This document shows positions 30,186 through 41,600 of a DNA stretch of 64,000 nt, piece after piece (the first letter of the stretch is position 1; every line of letters starts with the position of its first letter). Under the pieces are notes generated by a model. It was not told the DNA's origin and ran no database searches. It saw only the letters and a list, made by a program, of their open reading frames with translations. Source of the DNA: Undaria pinnatifida (Eukaryota; Sar; Phaeophyceae; Laminariales; Alariaceae); contig JABAKD010000008.1 of assembly GCA_012845835.1 (NCBI GenBank), positions 11,677,060 through 11,741,059 on the forward strand, read 5' to 3'. The translations under genes and the position numbers were made by a program.

Positions 30186-30580
30186 GCACCGCCTCCAGCA
30201 GCACCAGCCACGGTGTAGGTAAAGCCCCGGTGATCACTGGTGTCCTGTGCAACACAGGGGGGGAAGGAGGCGAAGAGGAAAATAAACGAGCTGGGGGAAG
30301 AGGAGCGGGGGGAGGAGAAACAAAAGAAGGAGCCGGGAGAGGAAGTGGAAGAAAAGGAGGAGGGGAGGGCGAGGGGGGAGGACAAGAAAAGGGAGGGGCT
30401 GCGAGAGGAAAGGACGGAGGAGCCAGCAGCGGCAACATTAACAGCAGCAACAGCAGCAGCATAAACCCAAGCTACCGCATCGAGCCGCTCGTGGACGGGG
30501 AGGTGCCTGGGCTGGAAGACTGGGTCAACGCCCAAGGCGAGCTCGACAAGGGCCCGCGGCTGTGGGCCTGGATCTGGTAG
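24178..30580 (+). CDS. Unrecognised low-complexity protein, at least four exons
   Basis: Proposed exons 24178-24567, 27253-27441, 28270-29622 and 30083-30580 (stop TAG). All are multiples of three and join in phase 0 with AG acceptors and GTGCGT, GTGAGC or GTGAGT donors, giving at least 809 codons. The first is rich in hydrophobic helix (LDLALAVLVAVSAPGVHQIT) and acidic residues. The third starts VDSNERLRAPSF, has a basic block (KRNDRRRVKTKIQQQE), a long Pro/Ala/Thr-rich linker with 12 consecutive Ala from GCT repeats, and a conserved-looking TFSVNPLGGIFSSQVDKLRV. The last has a Ser run, a Gly/Glu/Lys tract and ends GPRLWAWIW. No family recognised. The 5' end is missing. The first two exons may belong to another gene, in which case the start could be the ATG at 28384. 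Confidence 0.5.
24568..26439. other. Intron 1 filler: paired repeats (family 7), no gene
   Basis: 25530-25710 and 26130-26300 share GCGCGACGGCCACGACT and GAGACGATGACGTGT/GAGACCATGGGAGGATGACA-like blocks. 25870-25935 resembles the start of family 6. No exon recognised. Confidence 0.5.
26440..26850 (+). mobile_element. MITE family 1 copy split by a SINE family 4 insertion
   Basis: The left part ends ...GGAAGAAAAATCCCATTG and the right part resumes CGGCCTAGGTACACAACGAG, adjacent in other copies. The terminus is TTCTATCGTAGCACGCGTC. The intervening 110 bp is a family 4 SINE. Confidence 0.75.
26583..26692 (+). mobile_element. tRNA-like SINE family 4, nested copy
   Basis: Reads ATAAGGCTTAGTTTGGGTAA, GCTATTGGTTAACCTTTCGC, GGTCAAACGGACTAATACCC, GGCGTCGTCGAGAGACC. 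It lacks the T-arm end seen at 20515-20536. Confidence 0.7.
27442..28070. repeat. Degenerate minisatellite of about 60-65 bp in the intron after 27441
   Basis: Recurring blocks TGTGTAATCGGCGTTTCCGT then CTTGCGCCGAGGGTGAGG, with at least eight degenerate copies. GCGCCGAGGGTGAG is the exon end and splice donor at 27434-27447. Confidence 0.75.
28090..28205. repeat. (ACCC)n tetranucleotide tract
   Basis: CCACCCACCCAACC-like units fill the stretch 65-180 bp upstream of the 28270 acceptor. Confidence 0.85.
29883..29907. repeat. Poly(C) tract upstream of the last exon acceptor
   Basis: About 18 consecutive C inside a CCC-rich intron end preceding the acceptor TTGCCAG at 30082. Confidence 0.9.
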
Positions 30581-30714
30581 GGCTGCTACGCGCCCCAGTC
30601 CCTTGACGGTGGTTGTTGCCTTCGTTTACCGTATTTGTCTACTACCGTATTTATTATCCTACCATAGCACTTACCAGTACACTTTATTATCTCGTTTTAT
30701 GTCACTTCTCTCAG

Positions 30715-30862
30715 AGATACCATGGGTGGATTGCTGTGTGGCTGGGTGGGTGGATTGGTGAGTGGGCATGTGTGGGTGGGTGAGTTGGTGAATGGGTGAG
30801 TGGGTGAGTTGGTGAGTGGGTGGTGGGTGGGTGGAGTGGGGTGGTTGGTGGCTGGGTTTAGT
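30715..30862. repeat. GGTGAGTG/GGGTGGA minisatellite
   Basis: Irregular GGGTGAGTTGGTGAGTGG units downstream of the 30580 stop codon. Could lie in the 3' untranslated region. Confidence 0.8.
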
Positions 30863-31690
30863 TGGCTGTAACGGAGTCGTTTAGCCTGTATGCGTCACGA
30901 TCGCTTGCGAAGAAAATTGCAAGTTTACCGTATTAGGGATTACGAACGGTTGAAATTGTGTGCTACGGCTCGCGGACTCCTCTTATTTAACCCCTTCATG
31001 GGTTTCAATAGGGATAGATGTCGAAAGCAAAGGACGGATGCAGCATCAGGCACACATTGCAGCCAGGGTTGCTGCAGGGGTATACAGGGGGGTGCGCCCG
31101 AAGTAAAACGTATGGGGCCGTACGGCAGCACACGCGGCATTTTGTGACGATCGTACTCTGCTCCGAGCTCTTCGTAGCCTTTTGATTGATTCGTACGCGT
31201 CGTTTTTTGTTGCCGCTCTGCTTGGGTCCCAAATGTTGTCGGCGACAGGGGTGGTCCCACAAGATAGTCCCTTGAAATGAGCACGAAAAAGGTTAACCAT
31301 AGTACTGTCCTGGGCTGTCCAATTTTCTTGTAGCGGCGTAGTGGTAGATTTTTATCTGCCGACTCAGTGTTGTCGATATTGTTGTTGTTGTTGTTGTCGT
31401 TGTTCGTAAGTTTTTTGTAGCCAACATGCACAACGTTTGCGTCCCCTCGTCTATAGCGTATGCGACGTGAATCGTATCACTATCTCTTAACGGTAGTCGC
31501 CGTGCTACTAGAGCAGCAGTCACGACAGCCAAAACAAACTCTACCTGGCGTGATGCTCATTTGCAAGCTACACGTGTATTTCTCAAGCAGTTGCTGTAAT
31601 ATGCCAGGTATTGCTTTTGTACGTAATAATGTTGTACGTCTACACGCAATCCTGCGGCCACTCCAGTTTGTGAGCGCGCATTTCGCGCTG
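30863..31690. other. Intergenic, no gene
   Basis: A GTTGTT microsatellite at 31378-31400. Open frames on both strands overlap each other and match nothing recognised. Confidence 0.4.
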
Positions 31691-32785
31691 TTTCCCCTGT
31701 ATCCTCGCGGTGTTTGTTTGGTGTGGCGCTGTCGAGGACATCCCGGGCGCGGTATTTTTTTGGTGTGTCCTTGTCAATAATTTACTCAAGCATGGTTTGT
31801 GTGGTGGTACTGTCCAGATTGTCTTGAGCATGCTTCTTTGGTGGGTGCGTCAAGAAAATTTTGGTTTACACAACAGTTTTTTGTGGTGCTGGCAAGAATC
31901 TCTCGAGCGTGTTTGTTTGGTCGGGCCCGGGGAGAATATCGAAAACGGGCATATTTGTTGGTGCTGGCGGCAACTCCCTGAAAGCGGTAAGTTTGGTAGA
32001 GTTGCGCAAAGAATTCCCTAAGCGCGTTTTGCGCGAGCGTGCTTCTCTATGTGGTGCCGTCGATCATTCCGTGAGGCTGGAACATGTTCGTTTTGGTGGT
32101 TGCTAGAACGTGCTCGTTTTTTGGTGGATGGTGCTGTCGATTTTTTCCTGGTCCCGGAGTCTGTTTGGTGCTGTCGAGAATTTCCGGAGTGAGCGTGTTC
32201 CCTTAGCGAGTTTTAGCCTTAGCGTGCTTGTTTGGTGGGGCTACCGACAACTTCCCGAGCTGTTGCTTCTTTCGTGGTGCTGTCGATATGTATCTGAGCA
32301 CACTCGCTTGATGCTGTCAGACATTTAATTTATTTTGTGTTTCCTGAGTGCCTTTTATTCAGTGTAGCTGTCGAGAATCTCGTGAACGTGCCTGTTTGGT
32401 GGTGCTACCGAGATCTTCATTAGCGCGTGTTTTTTCGTGGGGTTGTCCAGCTTTTCCTGAGCGTGTATGCTTGGTGGTGCTGTCGACAATTTCATCCCAG
32501 CTTGTTGAAAAAATCAGCAGTTTAGATCGTTTGACAGACATTTCCAGAGCTTTTGTTTTGTGTGGGGCTGTGCAGAATTTCCTGAGTGCGTTATACTTGG
32601 TGGTGCTGTCGAGAATCTCGTGAGCGTGCCCATTTGGTGGTGCTGCCGAGAACTATATTAGCGCATGTTTTTTTTCGTGGGGCTGCCAAACATATCCTGG
32701 GCGTTTTTGCTTGGTGGTGCTGTCGACAATATCACCTCAGCTAACAAAAATGAACAGTAATTTAGATCGTTTGAGGCCCAAAAAT
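31690..32785. repeat. Long degenerate ~48-bp minisatellite with higher-order duplication
   Basis: About 22 diverged units built on TTTGGTGGTGCTGTCGAGAA then TTTCCTGAGCGTG. The block 32371-32533 recurs at 32610-32776 including a non-repeat tail (CAGCAGTTTAGATCGTTTGA / AACAGTAATTTAGATCGTTT), a 239-bp higher-order duplication. Confidence 0.75.
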
Positions 32786-33390
32786 GGAATTTTTGGCCAG
32801 AGTCACGGCTGGGGAGGCTTGTGAATGAGAACGAACGACTTCGTGCAGACAAGCACAAAACGTTTCTGCTTATAAGGAGACCATGCGACCGCAGGTGGAT
32901 CTACGGCGATGTAGTCTACACCATAGAGGCGTGAGTGACCTCTCAAATCAGGGCCAGCATCGCTACAGCACCCGTGCCAAGTGACCATGCATATGACATA
33001 AACAAGTACATATAGGAGAGCTTGTGGATTATCGACAACAAGAAAAACGAAGAGAAATGACCGCCGAGGGTGATGTCCTATACCAGCACCAGCAAACCAG
33101 CATCCCCGTTTTAACCGCCGCAAGACCCACGTCCATCCACCTGGGAAACTGGGAGATGTAAACAGGATGCTCCCCGACGAGCACGCAGCAGATGCCTAGC
33201 CAAGGAGACTATTCATCGAATTCGCGTACGTTTTGTTTTTCTGACGATAACTTTATGGGCAAGACCTCCGACGACACGCGCAGCATGATACTAGCCGTAC
33301 TGCTGCGCGGTCCCACTAGGCGGTTGATAAAACCGCGCTCGGATTAGTTCTGGTGGCTATTCCAAGCCCCAAAACGGTTCATAGCATATT
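32786..33390. other. Intergenic, no gene recognised
   Basis: A 106-codon minus-strand frame (33123-32803) has no family match and no supporting start context. Confidence 0.35.
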
Positions 33391-33395
33391 AATAG

Positions 33396-35825
33396 TGTTA
33401 TTTATAATGTGTGATACCCTGGCACGGTGGTTTGAAAGGCTATGCCGTCGACGTTAGTCGAGGTGATGGCACGGTGCGAGAGGATAGCCAGGAAGACGAA
33501 GTGCTTCCGGGAAGAGAAGATGCTGAATAGTACAACGGTGGCGCTTAATTTGGCCAATACACACAGATATAAACCGCAGAGTTGCAGGAGCCCAGACGAC
33601 GGCTGCTTCCCAGAGACAACCAAGACAGCTATGATCCGGAAATATCTACAAGAGAGAGCCACACGAGAGAGTGAGCTACCTGGACATCAAGCAGAGAATC
33701 CTACGGAAGTAATTCCTCTGCACACATACGTACGTTGCACTCGAACCGACACATACGAGATCTACGATACACAAGAGCAGTGCTACTGAACGTTGACTCA
33801 TAATGGCTATGCGCTAACATTTCCATAACACTCCCCCTTAATGGAAGTTGCTCTAACTCGTACCAAACTAATGATGATTTATTCAAGCAAGTATTTTCGT
33901 TTCATGCGTTTCAACCACTAAAGTATCACGTGATGTTTCAGTCATATACGTGCAACAATACATTCATACGCTTGCTAAAGAGTACCTGCTACTGCACAAA
34001 CCAGACTACCATGACTTCCAATCCTACATGGCTCGTCCAACCAGTGATGGTGCGAGGCCTGGTCATCTCTGGGAAGCAGCCGTCGTCTGGGCTCCTGCAA
34101 CTCTGCGGTTTATATCTGTGTGTATTGGCCAAATTAAGCGCCACCGTTGTACTATTCAACATCTTCTCTATATCTCGAAAGCACTTCGTCTTCCAGGTTA
34201 TCCTCTCGCACCGTGCCATCACCTCAACTAACGTCGACGGCACAGCCTCTCAAACCGCCGTGCCAGGGTATCACACGTTATCAATGACAGGTTACGAAGC
34301 CTCGTGTGTGAGTGGGGGCCTGCGGCGACTGCGCGTCTACTGCTGTCGCCGAGCGCTGTGGAGAGCACACCCGTCCTCCAGGATTTTGATATTTTAGGAT
34401 CCTCCAGGATTTCGTAAATTTTCGGATCCTCCAGGATTTGGATATTTTTCGAATTAGTCCGCGGGGAGCTACTGCCGGAGTCTGCTTTCTGCTGGAGGCC
34501 ACATTGAGTCAACCCGCTTGCTTATTGGGCCTGGACTGATCACCTGGGCCCTCGGCTGCACTTGCGGTACGCTACTGTTTGTGTAAAGCATTCGGGAGCA
34601 CAACTTCTAGGCGTTGATTTCGGTCGGCGAATAGGGTTGTGCAGGTTGCTGCGCGCGGCGCACCGTTCTCGATGTTCTTTGTGTATGTAACTGGCGACCG
34701 AAATCGCCTGCGCGTGGTTTTCTCGCAAGGCGTAGTCTATCCAAGATATCTCCCAAGTACCTAGTTGCCGGCTTGGTAGTGTGTGTTGGCTGGTGATACG
34801 ACTGCTAGCTGGTAGCCCCCTGCTGCTGCCGCTACACCTATGTGACCCACTCACGTAAAACTTGCCTGCGCGTTGTAGTATACGCGAGATATACCTGCGC
34901 GTTGTGGTATACGCGAGGTAGGTCTGTCCAAGATATCTTCGTCGTGCTGGTTTTTTTATCGGTGCGTGTGTAGGCTGAGGATCTGACCAGGCCTGTTTGC
35001 ATCCATGCAGCAGCCAAATGTCTACGCTGCAAGACGCGTAGCAAGTCTCAGCAGTGCATCTGACCCGTGTACCTGCTAGACGAGGCCGGAGCTGGCTACT
35101 CCGTCATCTCAACACCGCAGTTTCCCCACCTGCGGTTGGTCATAAGCTGTGCTCGACGGGGCGCAGTGGTCTGGGCGAACACTGGATAGCTAACGCCGGA
35201 CGTGGGTGGTGAGCTACGGAGCTGCGACTTGAACTAAGCCAACCCCTGTGTAGCATTGCACCGTATCCTTCTTAGGCGCGCAGACCAATTTCAGGCTCTC
35301 GTGGCATCGTACGTGTGCCGAAAACCTGACCGCGCCCGGGAGTGTGATCCTTGCCTTCAGCGATGGCGGAATCATCGAGGCTCATAACCTGTTGTTTATA
35401 ATGTGTGATACCCTGGCACGGTGGTTTGAAAGGCTGTGCCGTCGACGTTAGTCGAGGTGATGGCACGGTGCGAGAGGATAGCCAGGAAGACGAAGTGCTT
35501 CCGAAATGTAGAGAAGATGTTGAATAGTACAACGGTGGCGCTTAATTTGGCCAATACACAGATATAAACCGCAGAGTTGCAGGAGCCCAGACGACGGCTG
35601 CTTCCCAGAGATGACCAGGACAGCTATGATCCGGAAATATCTACAAGAGAGAGCCACACGAGAGAGTGAGCTACCTGGATATCAAGCAGAGAATCCTACG
35701 GAAGTAATTCCTCCACACACATACGTACGTTGCACTCGAACCGACACATGCGAGATCTACGATACACGAGAGCAGTTCTACTGAACATTGACTCATAATG
35801 GCTATGTGCTAACATTTCCACAATA
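33396..35825 (+). mobile_element. Non-autonomous LTR retrotransposon (TRIM/LARD-like)
   Basis: Two direct LTRs of about 435 bp (33396-33830 and 35390-35825), each starting TGTT.TTTATAATGTGTGA; the left ends CATTTCCATAACA, the right CATTTCCACAATA. The element is bracketed by AATAG at 33391-33395 and 35826-35830, a 5-bp target duplication typical of LTR insertion. The internal 1.56 kb has no gag or pol frame. It contains an inverted LTR fragment at 34000-34270 and short tandem repeats at 34375-34460 (GGATCCTCCAGGATTT) and 34863-34920 (CCTGCGCGTTGT.GTATACGC). Mobilisation would need another element's proteins. No primer-binding site was recognised. Confidence 0.8.
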
Positions 35826-35830
35826 AATAG

Positions 35831-37234
35831 TCTATCGATTGTCTACTTTCTGTAGGTGTAAGTAGATTTGAGCGTCTCCGCCGACGATAACAGAGAAGAG
35901 TGGATGTTGGATGCGCGACCCACCAAGAACGGGCACGAACGCCCTGACCAGAATGATGAACCGTATCCATCGCCGTGCAGCCGGTTCGTGGTCGACTCTG
36001 GACGAACCGTAACCGTGCCACACACGGCCGATTCAGGATGCACGGAAGATCTCGTTACTGCCATTCGTCGTGTAGTTCCCCCTGCTCATCGAACTTCATC
36101 GATTTTTCCCATTTCGCCCGTACGCGCTTGCGTGCTTCCGGCGATATTGTGTGTGTTCGCGTAAGCGCATTTGTCGCACGTGCTGCAAGGGTGTGCTGTG
36201 TCCAGTTGTGCTTTTGTGGTAGAAACTGAATTTTAATGCGCCCACCCATGTCATGAACCAGCCCCTCCCTCCCCGGTAAAACACGCTCCCAATGCTACTA
36301 CGAAATGCCAACACGGGCGTGAAACGCACTGACGGGCTTCCGATAACTGAGGAGAGAACCAAAAGCGCGGCTGTTGTCACCCGATCATCTCCGAAAATCT
36401 CCAGAGATACGGGTCCCCCCACCCCCCCCCCCTCGTCTCAAAGACAACGTCTCTCCTATGGCCCATCTCCGTAGCACAGCCCGTCACCTATTGAGGAGGG
36501 GGCGCCCACCATCTCGCGGCAGATATTTTTCTAGGCGTCTAACTGATTTTTTTCAGGTGGTTTTGGGCGTATAGTATATCGATTTTCGGCGACGCACTTC
36601 ATTCAGTCCAACTCTGCTGAATGCCAAGAAAACGCCTGCAGTCTGCAGCAGCCGCAGCTGCGGCAGCGCACGAAAAAACACACGACTACCGCGGTCGCGC
36701 GCAAAAACATCCCTTTGGGATAAGCGTTGCGGACAAACACTAAACTACCTTAGACTGCTACCATACGCCACCAGTACCCTTCGGCACCGGGTACGGTACC
36801 CAACACAAGCCAATAGGCCGCGACACACACAAAAAAACACCAAACCACCCAGATACGGTCCACATAGAGACCGGATAGCCGTGACACATAAAAACGGGCC
36901 AAACCACAAACCAGCACCGGCACACGGTGCAGCAGAGGAGTGTACGCGATGGCGTGAACAAAACGAGGAAACGCTTCGCGTCCAGCGAGCCGACAGACGG
37001 CACACAAAGCAAGCGGAGCACGAGTGAGGTCTCGACGCAAAAGCAAAAACACTATAAATAAATAAGCATGCCACCCAGCGTGGTCTCCATGCCAAATAAA
37101 AAAACAAATGACAAAAAAACACACACCACCTCTTGCCATCTGTGCCTACGAGTATGCTATGCCCGACAGATCAGCAGATCTACCCTACTGGTGCTAAATC
37201 GGGCGTTTTACTTAACCACATCCTCTGAAGTTTT
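35831..37234. other. Intergenic, no gene recognised
   Basis: Several overlapping open frames of 60-130 codons on both strands, none with a recognised family or splice context. Confidence 0.4.
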
Positions 37235-37485
37235 TATAGCCGCAGGTGTACACATCCAAGAGGTTTCCAGCCGAGAAAAATGTCGAGCCGAGAGGTTTAT
37301 TACGCTGTACGGCCGAGCGCCTACAGCAACGGAGTAATCGTAGCAGACAGGGCTCACAGCCATGTGGTTTACAGCCGGAAAAGTGCTGTAGCCGAGTGCC
37401 TACGCGCAGCAGAGGGTTTTGCAGCCGAAAGGGTTCACAGCCAGACGCTTTACAGCCGGGGTGTTCTGTAGTCGAGGGGTTAATA
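37235..37485. repeat. Degenerate ~20-bp minisatellite downstream of ACOX
   Basis: Repeated CACAGCCGAGAGGTTTACAG-like units with CAGCCG or AGTCGAG cores, ending 5 bp from the ACOX stop codon. Confidence 0.65.
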
Positions 37486-37489
37486 CTTA

Positions 37490-38587
37490 TTAAAGACGAG
37501 GGTTAGGGCGAACGCCGACCAGCTCGCGGATGCTGTCGACGGAGGGCGCCACGTCCGACGCGTTCAGGGGTTCCGCCATCGCGGCCTCCATGAGTGTTGA
37601 ATACACTTGCCTGTTCGTCAGTGTGTGGGGGGGGTATTTGCGCCGGACGGTCAAAACGGTCACCGTTGGCCGCGGTGACCACGAGGAGAGGTAGGGGGAG
37701 GGGAGGGGGGGGGGGAGACGGGGAGGGGAAGGGGGGGAAAAGGGGCGTGGCGGGGAGGGGTGGGGACAGGACGGCAGAGGATAAGGGAGGGCTTAGGGAT
37801 CTACGCAGTATCTATCTACATATCTATCCATCCATCCCTCCACTCATCCACCAATCCACCCACTCACCGTCCAACCCACCCGTCCGTCCTTCCATCCATC
37901 CACCTACCTACCCATCTACCCACCCAAGTATTCATCCATCAATATCAATTAATCATTTCATCAATCAATAAATTAATCAACCAATCCATCCATCTATCTA
38001 CCCGTCCGTCTACCTATAAACTCATTTGCCCTCTTGAGTGCAAGCTCACCCGTCCTCCATCGCAAGCGCGGAGCCAAGGTACTTGTCGGTAAACTGCCAC
38101 GCGTCCGTCAGGGAGACCGCTTCGGGCCTCAGCTCCGAGCACAGGCTCCGCACCTCCAGTCGAACGAGAGACGCGGCGCCAGGCTCGAGAAGCCCGTACT
38201 CGAGGAAATCTCCCATGTTCTGCAGGGGGTGTGTGCCACGTACGTCGTCGTCGTCGCGTTTTTTGTATCGAAGGGGTTGGTTCGCGTACCATATCGTAGG
38301 GAGGGGCGGAAGTAGGGAAGCAAGGAAGGGAGGGGGGGGGGGGGGGAAGGAGGGCGGGTGTAAAATAATTAAGGGCGCGGTGGAGGATGCGATCGTGTTG
38401 AGGGGGGCTGACCGTAGCCAGTGACACAGCGCCCTCGTAGACAACGACAACAATAACAACACCAACAACACCAACACCAACACCAACACCAACACCAACA
38501 CCAACACCAACACCAACACCAACACCAACACCAACACCACCACCACCACCACCAACCACAACCACAACCACAACAACCACCACCACC

Positions 38588-38627
<40 letters not shown>

Positions 38628-41600
38628 CCAACAACGGCGCACCTCTTCCACGACCGACAGCGCGAACAAGTCCCTGAGCGAGGCGAGGACGTTAACCTCG
38701 CGGGTGTTCAGCTCTTCCCCCGCGCTTCCGCCCGCAGACGCTGCCGCGACCGCCGCACGCTCCTCTACCCCCGCGGAGCACCGCTCCAGCAGGTGCAGCT
38801 GGCAGTGTGCACGTGCTGCCCTGATAAAAAAAAAGCAAAAATCGGGGGCGGTGGCGGTGGCCGCGGCTGTGAGAGCGGCACAGAAACAGGTGGTTCGAAA
38901 CGGAGCCAACGCATATGCGTAGATCTAGAAAACAAAACAAAATAGAACAAAGTTGCAAAAAAACAGCACCAAAGAAGTAAACAGAGTGAAACAAAGAGAC
39001 AAACAACCAACAAAAACAAATAGGAACCAACGAAATATCGAGACCAAGGGAACAAGGAAACAACAAAAATCAGACATCCAACCGCGCGGCGACCCAGCCC
39101 CGCTCGTTCGCCTGTCTCAACCAAGCGCACGCGCATTCTTTGTCTGCAGCAAAATTCCGTCCCCAACCTTCTTCGTAGTTACTGCCTCTGTTGCTACTAC
39201 CACCTCTACCAGTCTTGCTACTGCTGCTGCTGCCGCTAGTGCTACTGCTACTGCTACTGCTACTGCTACTGCTACTGCCACCGCCACTGCTGCTGCTACT
39301 GCTGCTGCTGCTACTGCTGCTGCTACTGCTACTATTAATATCACCCACGATCAACGGCGTCCAGCACACGCACAATCGAACACCAGTACCACCACACTCC
39401 TCTCAACCCCTCACCTCCCAAGATCGACCGCAGCCGCAACCATCGCCTCCCCTCCCCCCTTCCCCACCGCTGCCTCCTTCGCTACTGCCGCCTCCGCCCC
39501 CAACACCGCCGCCCGCGCCCGCCCTCTAAAGAGCCAGAGCTGCAGCGACGGGCGACGAAGGTCTGCGCCAACGCTTACGGTCGGCCGGCGCTCATCCAAA
39601 GAGGAGGGAGAAGAAATGGAGGATGAAGGGTAGCGGTACTTGTTACCGGTGGTGGTGGTGGTGCCAGCGGTGGCGGCAGGGGCGAGGTAGGAGAAGGCCT
39701 CGCTAAGCGGCTTTCCTTCCCGTGCGGCGGCCAGAGAGCGAAGGAGGTGTCTGTTGTTGTATATTCCGTTGTTTTCGTTTCGTGTCGTTTTTTTTGGCCG
39801 AAATGCACGCGAAGCGAAGCGTTTCGTTTTTTTTTTTTTAACGCACACGCGAGGTGAGCGTGAGGAGGACAGGAAAGGGAGATCGAAGAGGGGGGGCGAG
39901 AGGGCGACAAGAAATAGAAGAGGTGTGGGAGACGGAAAACCGCCAAGGCGGGAGAGCGAGAGAGACAACAAGCGAGACAGTTTACAAGACAGAGGGAAGA
40001 GAGAGAGAGAGAGAGAGAGGCGCGTGGGTTTTAATGTGTTTTGAGCGTGCGTGCGGGACCATAGGCCTCCGCAGAAATCAGTACTCGAAACGGTCCAACA
40101 AAAAGCAGCACCGCCGTGGCAACAAAATGCAAAATACCAGGGTGCCACTAAAATATGACCCCCCCCTCCCTACCTTCCTCCCCCTCCCCCCTGCTCCCTC
40201 CATAGATACCTCACCTCGCAGTCTGCGGCTCGAGCACTTGCTGTGTCCCCTCCAAAGTGACCAGCGCAAGATAATTCGCGGAAACTTCCGGCAAGCCGCT
40301 GAATAGCGAGAACCCGTGGCCGCCACACATTTTACGGGACGCCTCGATCCCATCCGCGACCGTCTTTTCGTGTGTTTTTTAGCACAGCCAGCACGATGGG
40401 ATGGGATGGGATGGGATGGGATGGGATGGGATGGGATGGGATGGGATGAGGTTTTTCCAGTAACCATGGCGTTCGCCGTTCAGTTTCGGTTCGAAATTGG
40501 CAAGACAAGAGCAGGGCAAAGTTACCGCAATAATAAACCGACGACAGCAAAAAAACTACGACAGCACACAAACGACGGCAAACCTCGACCCTACGAAAGA
40601 AATGAACGAAACAATCTGGAACCCCCCGATAAACCGAAAACCCGACAAACACAACAACAAAAAATCGACAATGATTTGGCGGCAATAAATCGACTGATAA
40701 ACGACGTCGACGAAAACAAAGTTTCGACAACAAAACTGAAGTTTAGAAAACAAAAATAGTGTCTTCCAACGATAGGGTAGTATGTTAACTGCTCTAGTTG
40801 AGGCGACCCGTCGGTCAGAAACGTTTCCGCCAAAAAGAGGTATTGTACCCTTATCGTAGGACGTAATTCCTATACGCATCTGATTGGTATCATACAGTCA
40901 CTCAGAAAATGCTTCGGCCAAAAAGAGGTACTGTACCCCTATTGTAGCACGTAGTTCCTATAGCTGATTAGTATCATACCGTCTGTCAGTAACGTTTCGG
41001 TCAAAAGGGGGTACTGCAGTACCTCAACCGTAGCACGTTATATTGCTCTCTGTACCACACCACCGCCCTTACTGGGGGACCCTTAATGTAGTACCAGGTG
41101 TGTTGGTAGAGGAGGGGGGGGGGGCTGAAAAGGAGGGGAGCGGGGGGGGAAAGAATTTCCAGCAGTCAGTCACAATTTTTTATGGCCCAAAAGTGCTACG
41201 AATTATGCCCCTACCCTGGCACGCCCCAAACAACTCTACAAAAACGACAAACCTGGGCAAACCGATCTGACCTGGGTGACGAGGGCCTTGAGGCCGGCGC
41301 TGGTGGCGTGCAGGTCGGGCAGCACCGCCCCATCCTGGGTTTCCAAGTAGTGATGATAGGCCTTCTTCATGTGGTCGCCGGTGAAGTGGAGGACGTAGGC
41401 GTAAGCCAGAAGGGGCAGAAGGACGCGTTGCTGGGTGGGGTAGTCTAGGACCTTTAGTGTCGCAGGAGGAGGGGGGGGGGGGGGGGGGAGGAGAAGGAGA
41501 CAGAAATTGAACGCATAAAAAGTTAATAAAACATGGGGAGAGGGAGAGGGGAGGGAAAGAGGGGGGGGAAGCAGGGAGGGCGGAGGGAGGAGAGCAGCGA

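Noticed and set aside
35868-36130. Frame with VVDSG-like motifs next to the LTR element, resembling a retroviral-type protease
   Set aside because: It lies outside the AATAG target duplication, and no adjoining protease, integrase or polymerase motifs were seen.
38014-38634. Long Val-rich minus-strand frame
   Set aside because: Translation of CAACAC/CAA repeats in an ACOX intron; only 38050-38219 is coding.
38953-39633. 226-codon plus-strand Ala/Thr-rich frame
   Set aside because: Shadow of the CTACTG microsatellite and of ACOX exon 10 on the other strand.
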